Assembly: GCF_030272615.1 (NCBI RefSeq)
Contig: NC_081405.1
Span: 26,674,272 to 26,738,271, forward strand
Source of the DNA: Cryptomeria japonica
Lineage: Eukaryota > Streptophyta > Pinopsida > Cupressales > Cupressaceae
DNA: 64,000 bases
Reading direction: 5' to 3'
Shown: positions 33,876 to 46,430 of the stretch, piece by piece
How positions within the stretch are numbered: position 1 is the stretch's first letter
Layout of the letters: every line of letters begins with the position of its first letter
Translations under genes and position numbers: made by a program
Notes under the pieces: model-generated
What the model was told of the DNA's origin: nothing
The model's database searches: none
Seen by the model: the letters and a program-made list of their open reading frames with translations, nothing else

Positions 33876-33999
33876 TAGGAGGGAGATGATTGGGTTCACC
33901 CCGCAACATGACGGTAAAGTCATGAGCCTCTGAATGGGGAGGTCAATGGTTCGAGTCTCTTGCAGGCCTTCGCGTTGGTGGCAGACGATGGGTGACAGG

Positions 34000-34767
34000 T
34001 GTATATGGTGAAAATGGATAACAATAATAACAAATTTGAAAGGCTAAATAGATTCAACCACAAAACCCTAGCCTAACAATCAACAAAGATCCACCATAAC
34101 ATATGAAGATTACCTAAGACAATGCAAATCACATAAAATCACAAAGATTATACCATCACATGTCCAATAGGGTTTTGATCTCCATTCTTCCTATCTCCAT
34201 TGATCTTGCTTGATATATTTGCTCTCAGATTTTATATGCACAAGAGCTCAACAAAGAACGAAATGTGGTTGCAAGTAGGATCGTAGTGTAGTCAAGTCCT
34301 CCAAATTGTCGATTAGGGTTTGATAATGAAGAAGGCATCTCCTTAAATAGAAGACACAATATGAAATGGAGGGATAAGATTGAGAGGTGTAAAAGGAGGT
34401 CGGCTATGATTAGAGGGTAGGTAGAAGAAATAATAAAATAATGAAAGGGGTAGGTAGTGTATGAATTAAGAGATGAATGACATGTGTCATAGGTAGAAAA
34501 GGCTAATGAATTAATTAAATAAATAAAGATTTATTTAATTAATAGAAGAAGTAGGATAATTAAATAAATAAGAATATTTATTTAATTTAGGAAAAGGATA
34601 ATTTAAATAAATAAATATATTTATTTAAATGAGAAATAAGGCTAGAAGAGGATAAATGAATTAATTAAATAAATAAAGATTTATTTAATTAATAGAAGAA
34701 TTAGGCTTAGATAATTAAATAAATAAAATATTTATTTAATTAGACATGACAATTTTGGGTGTCTACA
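34000..34767 (-). repeat. solo A-family LTR inside the SINE (768 bp)
   Basis: Reverse complement of the A/B/C LTRs, from tgtatatggtg to gtgtctaca, with the same row of AT-rich inverted repeats. Flanks acagg (33995-33999) and atagg (34768-34772) match at four of five positions, a decayed TSD. No internal sequence remains. Confidence 0.88.
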
Positions 34768-34852
34768 ATAGGTTGTACTCCCCGCATGAGCTCATGGGCA
34801 TTGCTGCCAGACACCATGACTTAGCTTAGTTGTAGACCAACGGTGTGATTTG

Positions 34853-35160
34853 GAGGTTATTGATGTGAAGTGATAAGGAGTTGAGGCAGAGCGATAAGGA
34901 GTTGTTGTGGAGTGATAAGGAGCTGGCTATGGAGCGATAAGGAGTTGGTTATGGAGAGATAAGGAGAGGGAGATATAAGGTGTTTGGAGAGATAAGGAGG
35001 GAGGCATAAGGAGTCGTGTGGAGAGATAAGGAGGGAGGCATAAGGAGTCGTGTGGAGAGATAAGGAGATGTGAAGAGATAAGGAGCGGTAGATATAAGGA
35101 GTATTGTGGAGAGATAAGGAGAAGGGAGATATAAGGAGTACTATGGATATGAAGGATCGA
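34853..35160 (+). repeat. GATAAGGAG minisatellite within the SINE
   Basis: More than a dozen copies of gataaggag joined by short variants such as gagagataaggag and ggcataaggagtcgtgtggaga, including a duplicated block of about 33 bp at 34,990-35,060. An expansion inside the SINE body. Confidence 0.85.
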
Positions 35161-35316
35161 TATACTGCATGAGACCCCACTAGTTCATAGCTCCAGTCAA
35201 AAGCGACTATATTGTAGGGACGAGACCCCATATTGTCTTAAGTTAGTGGAATGCTGCAGAGCAACTGAAATTGTAATACTTGTTACCGATCAAAAAAAAA
35301 TAGGAGGGAGATGATT

Positions 35317-35474
35317 AGTTGATTATGAATTAGACGGAAATTTGAATTATGAATTTGAAATATTAGCTCAGTAGAATTAAGTTAGATTAATTAAACAATT
35401 AAACATTTAATTAAGAAAGAGAACAATTAGTGAATTTGGCATTCGCAAGTGCGGGACAATTTTAGGTGTCTACA
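35317..35474 (-). repeat. LTR K, start of a 3' LTR related to family A
   Basis: Minus strand begins TGTAGACACCTAAAATTGTC like the A LTR, then diverges. The SINE with its TSD lies in it, and the LTR goes on left of 33,876 for an unknown distance. The A-type polypurine tract abuts its start. Confidence 0.7.
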
Positions 35475-37520
35475 TTTGCCCCTCTTTGAGACAATGCGGT
35501 TTTGAGCCTTATTTCAAAGAATAATTGCAAAAAAATTGTCCCAGCAGGTCAATGGATGGAGGTAAGATGCTCCCTTGAGATATTTTTTATGTTAAAGGCA
35601 TGAATGGTCTCTCTAAAGAAGAAGAATGTAATATGAGAGATTGGAGAATGGTTATTTGATGACATGTATGGGTTTGATTGGATAGAAGAGATGCTTGGAG
35701 TGATTTGAAGATTTGTTGGCTAATCAAATTGATTGGATTAATTGGATTATTGGTAAAGATCATGTTTGGTTTTAGGAAGGACACATCTTGTATAAGGCAA
35801 ATGATATATGAATGTTGGATGAAAGATGAAATATGATGAAAGTGAAGAATGATTAATTAAGAGGTGAAGAACATTAGTTGATGGTAGACAAGGGTTGATC
35901 AAGATCGAATTTTGTTTAATCTTGATAGATGATACCACAGTCTTGAACACTTATTGTGCTTTTATTGGTGTCCAACAATATCATCATTGAATCTTATTAA
36001 GTGAGAAGTGGATATATTGCACTAGGGTATAGAAATACCAAGGTGCAAACTATCCCTTATTGCTAATAGACATGTTGCAAACAAGGAATGCCCTCAATCA
36101 TACTAGTAACAATAGATCCCTATCAAAATATGTGAGGAAGTAAACACAAAGCATGTTAATCTTGATGCAAGAAAGTGTTAGATGACCTTTGACTTACATA
36201 GAATATTTTGATTATGCCAAATGGAACCTCAATCACACACAAGGAACTTAGTTGTCCTAGCAATACTATCAAGACAAACTACAAACAAAAATTAAATGAT
36301 AAAAATCATGCCCCATCCTGGCTCCTCTAATCGCTTGTGGATATCCTTGAGTATCATAGAAATGTGATGTAAAGAAAAATCAAATAAAAGATAAGACTCA
36401 CTAGACCAAATGAGTTAACAACCATACTAATCTTCTTGCCAAGGATAAATATTTCTTGATAGGATGATGTTTGATAAGATATCCATTGTAGGAAAGATAT
36501 ATCTGTTAGGACATGATATCTAATAGGGCGCATATTCTAGGAACAATATATCCATAAAGGCATGTTGTTTGATAACAATGATAAAAATTGATAGGCATTT
36601 GATCAGATAGGTTGTAGGCTAGCTTAGTAGTTTGTTTGTTGATGCATTATTTGTTAAGCTCATTGTTTTGTTGATATTCTAATTGTGTTTTCTCAAAGTG
36701 TTGGTGTCTTTGGAAAGAGTACTTTATTGTGAACCATGATTGATTGATTGTTTTTTGTGTTTTATTATTATTTTATTTTTAGGGTTTTCCAAAATTATTT
36801 GATATTTTTGGACTTTTGAGATTTGGATTTTTTAGGATGTTTGAATTTTTACTTTTATTTTTTTCATTTTGGTTTTTTTTTAATTTTTGAATTTTTGAAA
36901 GATGTCTAGAACACTGATTAAGGTAAAGGACATATGTCAGGATTTACTCTCAAGAAAGACGTATTTATTTGTCCCAATGTCTAGAAAGGCATAGAACATT
37001 ATGAATGGATGAATGAACTAGCAGGATGGAAATGGATAGGTGAAAGATGGAGGTAGCTTATTATGGAATCAGAACTAATTTGGTTTCCAAGGACTATCTC
37101 ATGATGGGACTACATGTGTATCCAATCTAAGGGATTTGTATGACAATGTACGATATTAGCATGGTGAATTGAATCGTATGAGGTCCATAAGAATGGACAT
37201 GTTAAGAGGATCTTGAAAACATATTTTGCAATTTATGTCCTTAGTTTTGATCAAGATCAAGGCATGGATTTGGATAGATAGGATATGGATAGGGGACACA
37301 CAATCAAAGGGGATAATGGATGATGGAAGTAAGAAGTGGATAAGATAAGGGGTACAGAGTGCAAGGTATGAATAATGTGAAGCTGATAGGATATGTGATG
37401 CTTATGGAGATCATTAGCCTTGTCAAGATCAAAGGTGGAAAATGGGATATGGACATAGATAGGGTGATGGATAGTGGATGAAGGATAATGGGAGATTTGG
37501 TAGGTAGGATAGAGTGGATG
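35475..37520 (-). mobile_element. element K: 3' internal part of an A-related element
   Basis: Minus strand ctcaaagaggggcaaa (35475-35490) equals the A polypurine tract, and the next 100 bp resemble A 5210-5310. Further right similarity fades. I find no PMD-like or pol coding sequence here; 36,640-36,900 is T-rich. L cuts it at 37521. Confidence 0.5.
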
Positions 37521-38414
37521 TGGTGCAGTCAAGGAAGGGAGATCCAATTAAGGATGGCCCAACCTTGCAGCCTAACACATAAACCATACCAAATATACTG
37601 GTAACTAGTAATACAATACTAGAAAAAGTAGAAAGAACTAGTAACATAACAAAACACATAATCGGTAAATAGTATAAATAAATCTTATTACAATCTGAAG
37701 GATTACACATGCCATATGTTGGATCGCAGTCCAGGATACAAATAATGCTTACAACACAATTATAAGATCTACAGATCATCCACATATCAGATCGGTCTTT
37801 GGAAACAGTTTGTCGATTCAACCCGAATCCGGACCTCAGCTTTCTGGCCTTAGTCCACCGGTTCAGAATCTCGCTAGATCTACATCTTCGCTCAATCTCT
37901 AAACTTTGTCTTCAATCTTCAGTCTTTTGTCCTCAAATAATTCACAAACCTCCATTTATATCATCAGCAAATGATTACAACTCAATCAAGTCGACCCAAA
38001 CACCAACCGGTTCATGAAACGTGCAACGACAACAAGTTGGCTCAAATCACTAAGAACAACTTCCAAAATGCATAAGACAATGTGTGGTCCTCTAGGAACA
38101 TCGGACATGGCACAAGAAACATAAATCCACGATCCACAAGTCACGAAGATCAACCGCAACCCAATCCAACTTCGCTCAACACACTGCCAGAATAACTGGT
38201 AAGAATATATCAACCGGGCCAATACCGAAATCGATAACTCACCAGGATTAAATCCAAAAGCCATGAAACTTGAACACGAACAAGACTACAAACACAAGGG
38301 AATAAACCCAAAACCATAATGCTAAACTCTCAAATAAGAAGAGATGACACTATCTCAAGCAACTCCACTAAAAATTGCTCAACTAGTAAGAAGTAGACTG
38401 GTGCTCCTGCATCA
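37521..38414 (-). repeat. LTR of short element L (894 bp)
   Basis: Plus-strand start tggtgcagtc and end cctgcatca form an inverted repeat and resemble the ends of LTR I. Its first 460 bp match 38777-39194, apart from about 46 bp missing there. Confidence 0.7.
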
Positions 38415-38776
38415 CACTCTTGGGGTTAATTGAAAAGTGAGTCACATCACTTGATTTGGTTCGGCAATCTGTCAGTAGGTACTTGCAACTACCTTAGGGG
38501 GGTTCGACGATCTGTCTATAGCTTTCGGTTGCCTCTCCACAATGATCTACTGATCAAAACTGTAGCCTGCCTCGATCGACGATCTGTTCAAGTCTCCACC
38601 CACTAATTGCCTCAAGCTCGAGCTCTAGGATCGGTGATCTACCTACAAACCTTGCTCTACCTCACGATCGGCGATCTAAACAAGTCCACAAGTTGCCTCA
38701 ACTTTCTCTCCAACCAACCGGTGCACAATCAACACTTTGTCCAACAACAAGTTCACAAACCAACTCTAATACCACT
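38415..38776 (-). mobile_element. interior of element L (about 0.36 kb) with primer site
   Basis: Only 362 bp between the two LTRs, without coding capacity. The minus strand primer site tggtattagag (38764-38774) lies two bases from LTR 38777. The rest consists of repeated gatcggtgatct-like stretches, as in the leader of element I. This is a miniature, non-autonomous derivative probably using I-type enzymes. Confidence 0.65.
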
Positions 38777-39194
38777 TGGTGTAGTCAAGGTAGGGAGATC
38801 CAATGAAGGACGGCCCAACCTTGTAGCCTAACACATAGACCATGCCAAATATATCAGTAATTGGTAATATAATGCTAAAAATAGCAGAAAGAACAACCGA
38901 TAACATAATAGAACACATAACCGGTAAACAGTATGAATAAATCTTATTACAATCTAAAGGATTACACATGCCACGTGTTGGATTGTTGTCCAGGATACAA
39001 ATAATGCTTACAACACAATTACAAGATCCACAGATGATCCACATATCAAATCGGCCTCCGGAAACAATCTGTCAATTCTGAATCTTGTTGGATCTACATC
39101 TTCGCTCAATCTCTAAACTTTGTCTTCAATCTTCAGTCTTTTGTCTTCTCAAATGATTTTCAAACCTCTATTTATACTGGCCACAAATAATTAC
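38777..39194 (-). repeat. second LTR of element L, cut by element B
   Basis: tggtgtagtc start, parallel to 37521 onward. Element B begins at 39195 after attac (39190-39194), so the remainder of this LTR should lie beyond B, outside the window. Confidence 0.7.
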
Positions 39195-39969
39195 TGTAGA
39201 CACCTAAAATTGTCCAATCTAATTAAATAAATATTTTATTTATTTAATTACTTTAGCCTAATTTTTCTATTAATTAAATAAATATTTATTTATTTAATTA
39301 ATTCATTTATCCTCTTCTAGCCTTATTTCTCATTTAAATAAATACCTTTATTTATTTAAATTATCCTTTTTTCTAAATTAAATAAATATCTTATTTATTT
39401 AATTATCCCACTTCTATTAATTAAATAAATCTTTATTTATTTAATTAATTCATTACCTTTTTCTACCCATGACACATGCCATTCATCTCTTAATTCATAC
39501 ACTACCTACCCCTTTCATTATTTTATTATTTCTTTTACCTACCCTTTAATCATAGCCGACCTCCTTTTACACCTCTCAATCTTATCCCTCTATTTCATAT
39601 AGTGTCTTCTATATAAGGAGATGCTTCCTTCATTATCAAACCCTAATCAATCATTCTAATCAATTTATGCAAATTGACTACACTACGATCCTACTTGCAA
39701 CCACATTCCGTTCTTTGTTGAGCTCTTGTGCACATAAAATCTAAGAGCAAATATATCAAGCAAGATCAATGGAGATAGGAAGAATGGAGATCCAAAACCC
39801 TATTGGACATGTGATGGTATAATCTTTGTGATTTCATTTGATTTGCATTGTCTTAGGTAATCTTCATGTGTTATGGTGGATCTTTGTTGTTGTTAGGCTA
39901 GGGTTTTGTGGTTGAATTCATTTAGTCTTTCAATATTATCATTATTGTTATCCATTTTCACCATATACA
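39195..39969 (+). repeat. 5' LTR of element B (775 bp)
   Basis: TGTAGACACC...ATATACA. AT-rich inverted repeats in the first third, TATA box tatataa (about 39610-39616). Left flank attac is the expected TSD. Confidence 0.9.
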
Positions 39970-39972
39970 TTT

Positions 39973-39990
39973 TGGCATGCCCGATGGGAC
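39973..39990 (+). promoter_or_regulatory. primer binding site of element B
   Basis: tggcatgcccgatgggac, three bases after the LTR. In element C the site reads tggcacgcccggtgggac. A tRNA 3' end complementary to this looks like a T-arm plus acceptor stem, possibly tRNA-Arg as reported for Ogre-type Tat elements; not verified. Both differences in B are C-to-T or G-to-A. Confidence 0.7.
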
Positions 39991-42212
39991 TCTTGTCCTT
40001 TTTGCATTTAACATCCTTCTTGCAGATTTTGTATTTTGAAGTTGCAAATCTGACGTTTTCGGCAGCATTTTGATATTTTCGCGTCTCCGCACTTTCGGAT
40101 CGCGTTTTTTATTTTCTGGCGCGTTTGAGACATCTGGAGTCGCGTCTGTGTTATTGGCAATATTCTATTTTGCAGGTTCCAAGAAAGCGCATTTGTGTTA
40201 TAAAATCATGTCTGCGCTGTTTTTAGTCGCGTCTGTGTCTCACAGAACCGCGTCTGTGTCACCCAGTCGCGTCTGTGTTGAGGGTAATCGCGTCTATGTT
40301 CACTAGTTTCAAATTTTGGGTTTTTATTGATTCAGTTTACAGATTTTGCATTTAGGGTTTCAAATCTGGTTTATTTTGAGCTAACATTTTCAGATCTAGC
40401 TAACATTTTCAGATCTAGCTAACGAAATTGGTGCAGCTTGTCTTGAAAGCTAAATCGTTTGGTTGAAGGCCCCTATTTTCACAAAGTCTTTTGGGTTTAA
40501 AATTTACTTAACTTGTGTGCTTGCAGGAAGGGGTAATCATTTAAAACAATCCAAACTACTAATAAATCTTTGTTGCAGGTCCTTGGCAAGGGTTTTTGGA
40601 TTTTTATTGTGTGTCTTGTTTTCATAGACTAGCAAACACTTCAATTGGTGCACTAAAATTGAATCATTGTCTTTTGTGTCTTGAGCAATAGGCTCTTTTT
40701 TTGTTTAATCTTTAGAGGGTCTGTCTTCCCATGTGGTCATTAGGACTACTAGTGAGAAGAGAACGACCCAAGTGGTAGCGAGGAAAACCCACCTCTTCCA
40801 AACCACTATAAACAAATGTATTCATGGTGAAAACTATGGATAACGTGTGCTGATTAGTTCATACCGACACTATGTCTCCCCATAAACCCATTTGATCAAA
40901 TTTATTTGATCAGTTGTAGGGTGTAACCCCTACCGGCTGGGAGCCTTCTGTATTTACAGAGCTGAAAGTGCCGCATGTATGGCCACACGAATGGATGCCC
41001 TTACTAGCACCTTTTTGTTTTAAAAGCCAAAATCCTTCTAGTTGTTGAGGCAGGAGGTCGGACCTCTGGTAGCGGCCCACACACATACGGTTCTTAGTAG
41101 AGATACAAAGTTCGCCACGGGGAGTTTTCATGGGGATTGATGCTTGGCTGACCCGAGAAGTGAGTGCCGAGGGTGGAGACAGTGAGGTCAAGCATCTAAG
41201 TATCCGCTTTGAATAGCATAGCCTCAGGGGTAAAACCCCATGTGGGATCAACAACTATTGTCTTGGCCAGCCATAAGAATTGTGCTTGACTTATTTTAAA
41301 CATTCAAAACATTCAAGACCAAATAGCAAAACATTGTGTCTTTTGTGTCTTCAAGTGTATGCAAAACATTTTTACATCAAACAACACACTTTTTTTTGGA
41401 GTCATTTTTGAGTCTAGACACTTGCAAACATTGAGTCCTCATCAACACTGTGTCACGAAAATCAGTCAAACAGTCAAATTTGGTCACAACAAAATGACTT
41501 CACAGATTGGAAAAAATTGCACAAATTTTATAGAAATGCATCTATGTCGGACATAATAGCGTCTGTGTTGTATAACCGCGTCTGTGAAGGGCAAAAACGC
41601 ATCTGTGTTTACAGAATCAACATTACACTTTGCAAAAAATCTCAAAAATGCATCTGTGTTAAATAGAGCCGCGTCTGCATCAGGAAACCGCGTCTATGAA
41701 GTATACAGGCACGTCTATGTTCAGAATTGAAAAAACTATTACAGTCCAGCAAACAAACACAGTCAGTTTCAGAATTCTTGAGCTTCTTAGGTCATTTCTC
41801 CAAGACTTCTTTTAGCAGTCAACCTGTCTTTGGGTCTCACAAAGTCCATCATTGCTTCACACCTTACATTACATGCACATTTGTCTAAACTTGAGTCAAA
41901 AGGTCACTTGCTTGTCCTCATCATACTTTGTCAACACACTACATACAACAACACTTTGCTAAGTGGTCCCTCATCAAGGTTTCTTACCTTTGGGTCTCAT
42001 TTGGTCTTACTTAGAGTCAAGGTCAACTTACCTCATCAAGAGAAACTATCCTCTCTTTGGAAGTCACACCTACTCTACTACATACATACTTGGTCTTACA
42101 CTTTGGACATTACAAGTACACCTCATATTCATTTACATTCCATCCAACTCTTGGTCTTCCATACTTTTTCCATTTTCATCTAGTCTCACACATCTTGGTC
42201 AATACCTAGTTC
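39991..42212 (+). other. element B leader with GCGTCTGTG repeats and conserved blocks
   Basis: No sense-strand gene. Parts in order: GCGTCTGTG-type repeats (about 40,080-40,310); a conserved block (about 40,713-41,290) with about 95% identity by eye to C over its right two-thirds; a second repeat field (about 41,535-41,735); and a second conserved block (about 41,945-42,212). The minus-strand frame in the first block is not protein-conserved: nearly all B/C differences in it change the amino acid. Conservation is therefore likely at RNA or DNA level. Confidence 0.7.
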
Positions 42213-44739
42213 ATGGTTGAAACCCACCTTCAAAAATCTAGGAGAGAAACTAAAGAGGCTCAAGAGTCTGCAAACATGAGTTCTTATGAGTATGACAATG
42301 ATATCTTTTTCAATTCTGATCATACTACATTACCTGACATGGATGCCTATAGAAATATTCCAAATGTTGAGAATATGGACACTACAAACAATAATTCTAC
42401 ACACAATGACAATATGGACAACTTTTTCGTACATTCAGCAGATGTGGAAGAATCCATTATGAATCCCCATTTCAATCGATTGGTTGAGGAAATAATGAGG
42501 GATAGACAATACTTCTTACAAATGATGGCACAAAGTGGAGCCAAGATACCTCATGATTTTGACATGTCTCAAATAATGGAAAATCGACCTTTGCAACAAC
42601 CTCACTCCAACATAGATCAAAGAAGGCCTAATAGTGGAGGAAATAGAGGACCACATATGGTACCTGCATCACCATCAGCTTTGCTTCAAAAACCAGAGGT
42701 CCCACATACACATGGTCAAGCATATGATACTCACCTTCGTAGACCGTTATGGAAGTCTTATGTAGACAGATATGCCCCCAATGCTAAGGATCAACCACCA
42801 AAGCAATTGGATATTCAAAGGCATGCTCAAAATTTGGACACAAGGAAACCCCACATCAAATTTGGGGGCAACACATTAGAACATGACATGCCTGTAGAGT
42901 ATGGTATACATGCACAAAATAGATATGGTGTTCCTCAACATGAATCTATACCAAGTGGTTCATATATGCAGCATCACTATAGACCTCCTCCATATGAACA
43001 TGTGTATGATCAATATCATCCATATATGCAACATGTTGCTCCTCCAATTGGTGCCTCAAGCATGGGGTATGGTCCAAGAAGTCGATCTCCACCTAAGAGC
43101 AATTTGGAACAATAAATCAGGGACTTACAAAATAAAATGGAGGACATAAATACACCAAAGCCAACATACACAATGAGAGACATATGTCCTTATCCATTTG
43201 ACAAGAGCATTCCAATGCCTCCATTTCCTACACACTTTGTGACGCCTAAATTTGATAAGTATAGAGGAAAAGGGGATCCTAAGGCACACATAAGATAGTT
43301 TTTCACAGCTTGCATTAAGATAGCAGTAGAAGAGACATATTTGATGAGATTATTCCCACAGAGCTTAGGTGATCAAGATATGGAATGGTTCTCCCAACTT
43401 CCACCTGGAATTAAGTCATGGGGTGACTTAGCAGAGGCATTCATCCAACATTTCTCCTACAACATAGAGACAAACATATCAGTCATTACTTTGTGCAACA
43501 CCAAGCAAAAAGAGGGAGATTCTTTTGCATCATTTTTACAAAGATGGAGGAATTTAGCCAGCAGATGCTCTTGTGAAATTCCACAAAAACAAATGGTAGA
43601 AATGTTCACCCAAAATGTTAACAAAGAGATTGGTTATGACTTAAGGAAAGCTTGTTTGTCCACCTTCAAGGACATCATTGAAAAAGGCTTAGCAACAGAA
43701 AAGGTCCTAATTGACCAAGGAGTCATTAAGATATTCAAGGAAAACAAGGATGACTTTAAAGGAAAAGATAAGCCAAGATTTTGGAATAAAAACAAGAACA
43801 TAGTCAATGATGGTGTTGTTGATGCCAACACAGTGCGACCCAAATTCATTTTTTCAGGATCAAGTTCTACAAACAATCAAGTGAATACTCAAACAACTTC
43901 CAGATCATGAAGGAAGTACACCCCATTGGGAGAACCACTTGAGTCAGTCTTCAAGAAGCTAGTGGCAAACAAGGTAATCACTATTCCAGATTTTCCTCCA
44001 TATGAACCAAAGGTTAAACCAAATTGGTGGAACGATGATGAGTATTGTGAATTTCATAAGAGCAAGGGTCATAAGACAAGAAATTGTCATCAACTAAAGA
44101 ACATCATACAAGATCTCATTGATAGAGGTGACATTGAGATTGAGGGACACTCATCCAATCAAGAACATGAGATGTTTAAGGAACCATTCCCAAAGCATGA
44201 CAAGGGAAAAGCTAAAGCCATAGATGATCAAACCAACTATACAAGAGCATCTTACAACTATGATTCAACCATCAATCACATCTCAATGGACAATTATGTC
44301 TCTACCATTATCATCAAGGACAAAGCGTCTAAAAATTCTACTCGGAGACCCAGGATTGTCCTAAAAGGTGTTGGATCTTCTTCTGAACCTACCTCTGAAT
44401 GTCATGTTACAACCTGCCGAGGTAAAATCACTTTGCAAGGTGCTCCAACTAAAAACACCGCTTCTTCATCAACCAAACCTGAGTATGACCTTGTAGAACA
44501 ATTAGGGAAGACACCGACGCTCATTTCAATCCTTGAGTTATTATGCATATCACCCGCACATAAAGCCATTCTTGACAAAATCTTGAGAGATACTGCTGTT
44601 CCTACTGATCTGAACGTGGACCAATTTCAAGCCATGGTGGGATACCTTTCCATTCCACATTCCCTTACTTTCACAGAAGCCGATGATGCCTCCGTAAGTC
44701 AGCCACATAATGCACCATTACACACTGAAGCCTTCATAC
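42213..44739 (+). pseudogene. Gag of element B
   Basis: Starts MVETHLQKSRRETKEAQ. An N-terminal low-complexity, Gln/Pro/Tyr-rich part is followed by the capsid core (YLMRLFPQSLGDQDMEWFSQLPPGIKSWGDLAEAF) and an unusual knuckle, CEFHKSKGHKTRNC (CX2HX4HX4C). Stops: TAA 43113, TAG 43296, TGA 43908. The first two are glutamine codons in C; the third is shared with C. Gag would package element RNA. Confidence 0.88.
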
Positions 44740-46430
44740 ACAAACATCGAATAAAAAGAGTCCTGATAGATGGAGGAGCAGGTTTGAACATTTGCACATT
44801 GAACACTATTACATAATTGGGATATTCTGATAAAGCTGTGAATTCTACAAACAAAATTACCATTAAGGCATATGATGACGAAGAGCGTTCATCCAAGGGC
44901 ATAGTCACCTTACCTCTCAAAGTTGGGCCAATTAGAAAGGATGTGGTTTGTCAAGTCCTGGATTTAGATCTCACTTATAACATATTGCTAAGATGCCCTT
45001 GGATTCATGAAATGAGGGCAGTCCCATCCACATATCACCAATGCATTAAGTTTCCTCATAATGGAGTGGAAGTAATAGTTAACAGTGATCCTAATCCATT
45101 CATATACTGCAATAACCTAAAATCAAAGACTGAGACCATCATTCCCAGTAATCGTGAGGTTGTTCCCTCGTCGACATACATTGATCCCGAGTCATTAAAA
45201 CCTTTGACATCAAAACAAGGTGAGCTTAAAGGCAAGTTTCAAGACAAGGGCATGGGGGAATATACTTTAAATTAGACCATGTACTTACGACAAGTCATGA
45301 GTTCCCCAAAAGAATATGGAAGACCACATCCTAACAAGCAAGTATCCATCATGATACTCAAATGGGACCCTACTACCTTTCAAAGATGGGGTGAACTAGA
45401 AGAGGAAGATTTATACCAAATGCTTTTCAGAGACAATGAAGACAACACACAAGATCACATTAGTCTACCATGTGAGAAATATGGCAAAGGCTTCAAAATT
45501 CTACAAAAATTCAAGTATGATGGAAAAAGCCCTCTTGGGTTACGAAAGGAAGGCATCATTGAACCTTTACAACCTGAATGAACTTTCAAAAAGGAATGCT
45601 CGAAAGGACTTGGTTTCTTAACTTCAAATGTCCACACCAAAAGGACAGAAGAAGCCTTACAAATCAAAGCTGCCAAAATTCAACAAGAGGATCGCTATTC
45701 CACAGATTCCAACGAATGGGAATGGGGTTCCGACAAGTCTTCCAGTGACTACGAGCTCACCAAGATATTCAGAGAGCCAGATGAACCAACAAAAGAAGAG
45801 GAATTTTATAACAAGTTCAGAGTCGGTCAAGAAACAACCCATGAGGATTCCACACAGTCCTTGTCTCAAGGTTCTAGGTTGAAATCACATAGGATGAGAA
45901 CACCTGTCCCAGAATGCGCTACTAGTGATGATAATTTGGATTCGCTCGCGATCGAGACTGATGGGGAGAGTGCCATCGATGACCTCGATAATTACCTTGA
46001 CATACCCGAATATAACTGCATCTTCACTCTTAGCTCCGCTAACTTCGAAGACATTAACGGCCTTCCCCTTGTTCACCACCAACTCATTGACTGGGATCAT
46101 GAAGGACCTGCACAGTTTGACACATTCCAAAACGATGAAGCTTTTATTGACTATCTGGGGATACGAGATGATCTTCCTCCTGGGGACCATAAAGCGAGAT
46201 ACACTATAGAACTCAACAGCGAGGCATATTTTGGTGAGGGTGTCGGACCTTCCAGTCGCAAAAATGTGAAAATAAGAACAAATCAAGGGTCTTATGGCGA
46301 AAACCACACTGTGGCGCTGTCTGACCCCAAAAAAATAAAAAGAAAGGACGTATCTGAGGGCGAAAACCTCTCTGAGGCACCCAAAGATGGAAGGCTCGAC
46401 ATTCTCCCGGCATCATATGAGGAAAAGTCA
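44740..46430 (+). pseudogene. aspartic protease and linker with G-patch-like motif (element B)
   Basis: Protease active site LIDGGAGLNICT (about 44,766) and the second-half motif NILLRCPWIHEM. Then a linker with GKGFKILQKFKYDGKSPLGL (about 45,482-45,545), which resembles a degenerate G-patch, and an acidic stretch before reverse transcriptase. In-frame stops at 44814 and 45273 are glutamine codons in C; a TGA lies at 45579. Confidence 0.8.

Larger units (their letters stand above)
33876..35316 (+). mobile_element. SINE-like retroposon with 16-bp target duplication, interrupted by a solo LTR
   Basis: taggagggagatgatt occurs at 33876-33891 and again at 35301-35316. Between them the element starts gggttcaccc and ends in nine A residues (35292-35300). 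GGTTCGAGTCT (33948-33958) fits the tRNA B box at 10 of 11 positions; an A box is not clear. Long TSD, poly(A) tail and pol III-type box define a SINE. Its body is 33892-33999 plus about 34773-35300. It is unusually long because of a GATAAGGAG minisatellite. The reading frame on the other strand is a product of that repeat. Confidence 0.75.

Noticed and set aside
33892-33965. A tRNA gene
   Set aside because: Only the B box fits. There is no acceptor stem or anticodon arm, and the flanking TSD and poly(A) show a SINE head.
34857-35231. Minus-strand 124-aa frame rich in Ser, Leu and Ile
   Set aside because: Product of the GATAAGGAG minisatellite within a SINE.
40910-41254. Minus-strand 114-aa frame in the B leader, also open in C (55521-55763)
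   Set aside because: Conserved in DNA, but the B/C differences almost all change the amino acid, so it is not under protein selection.
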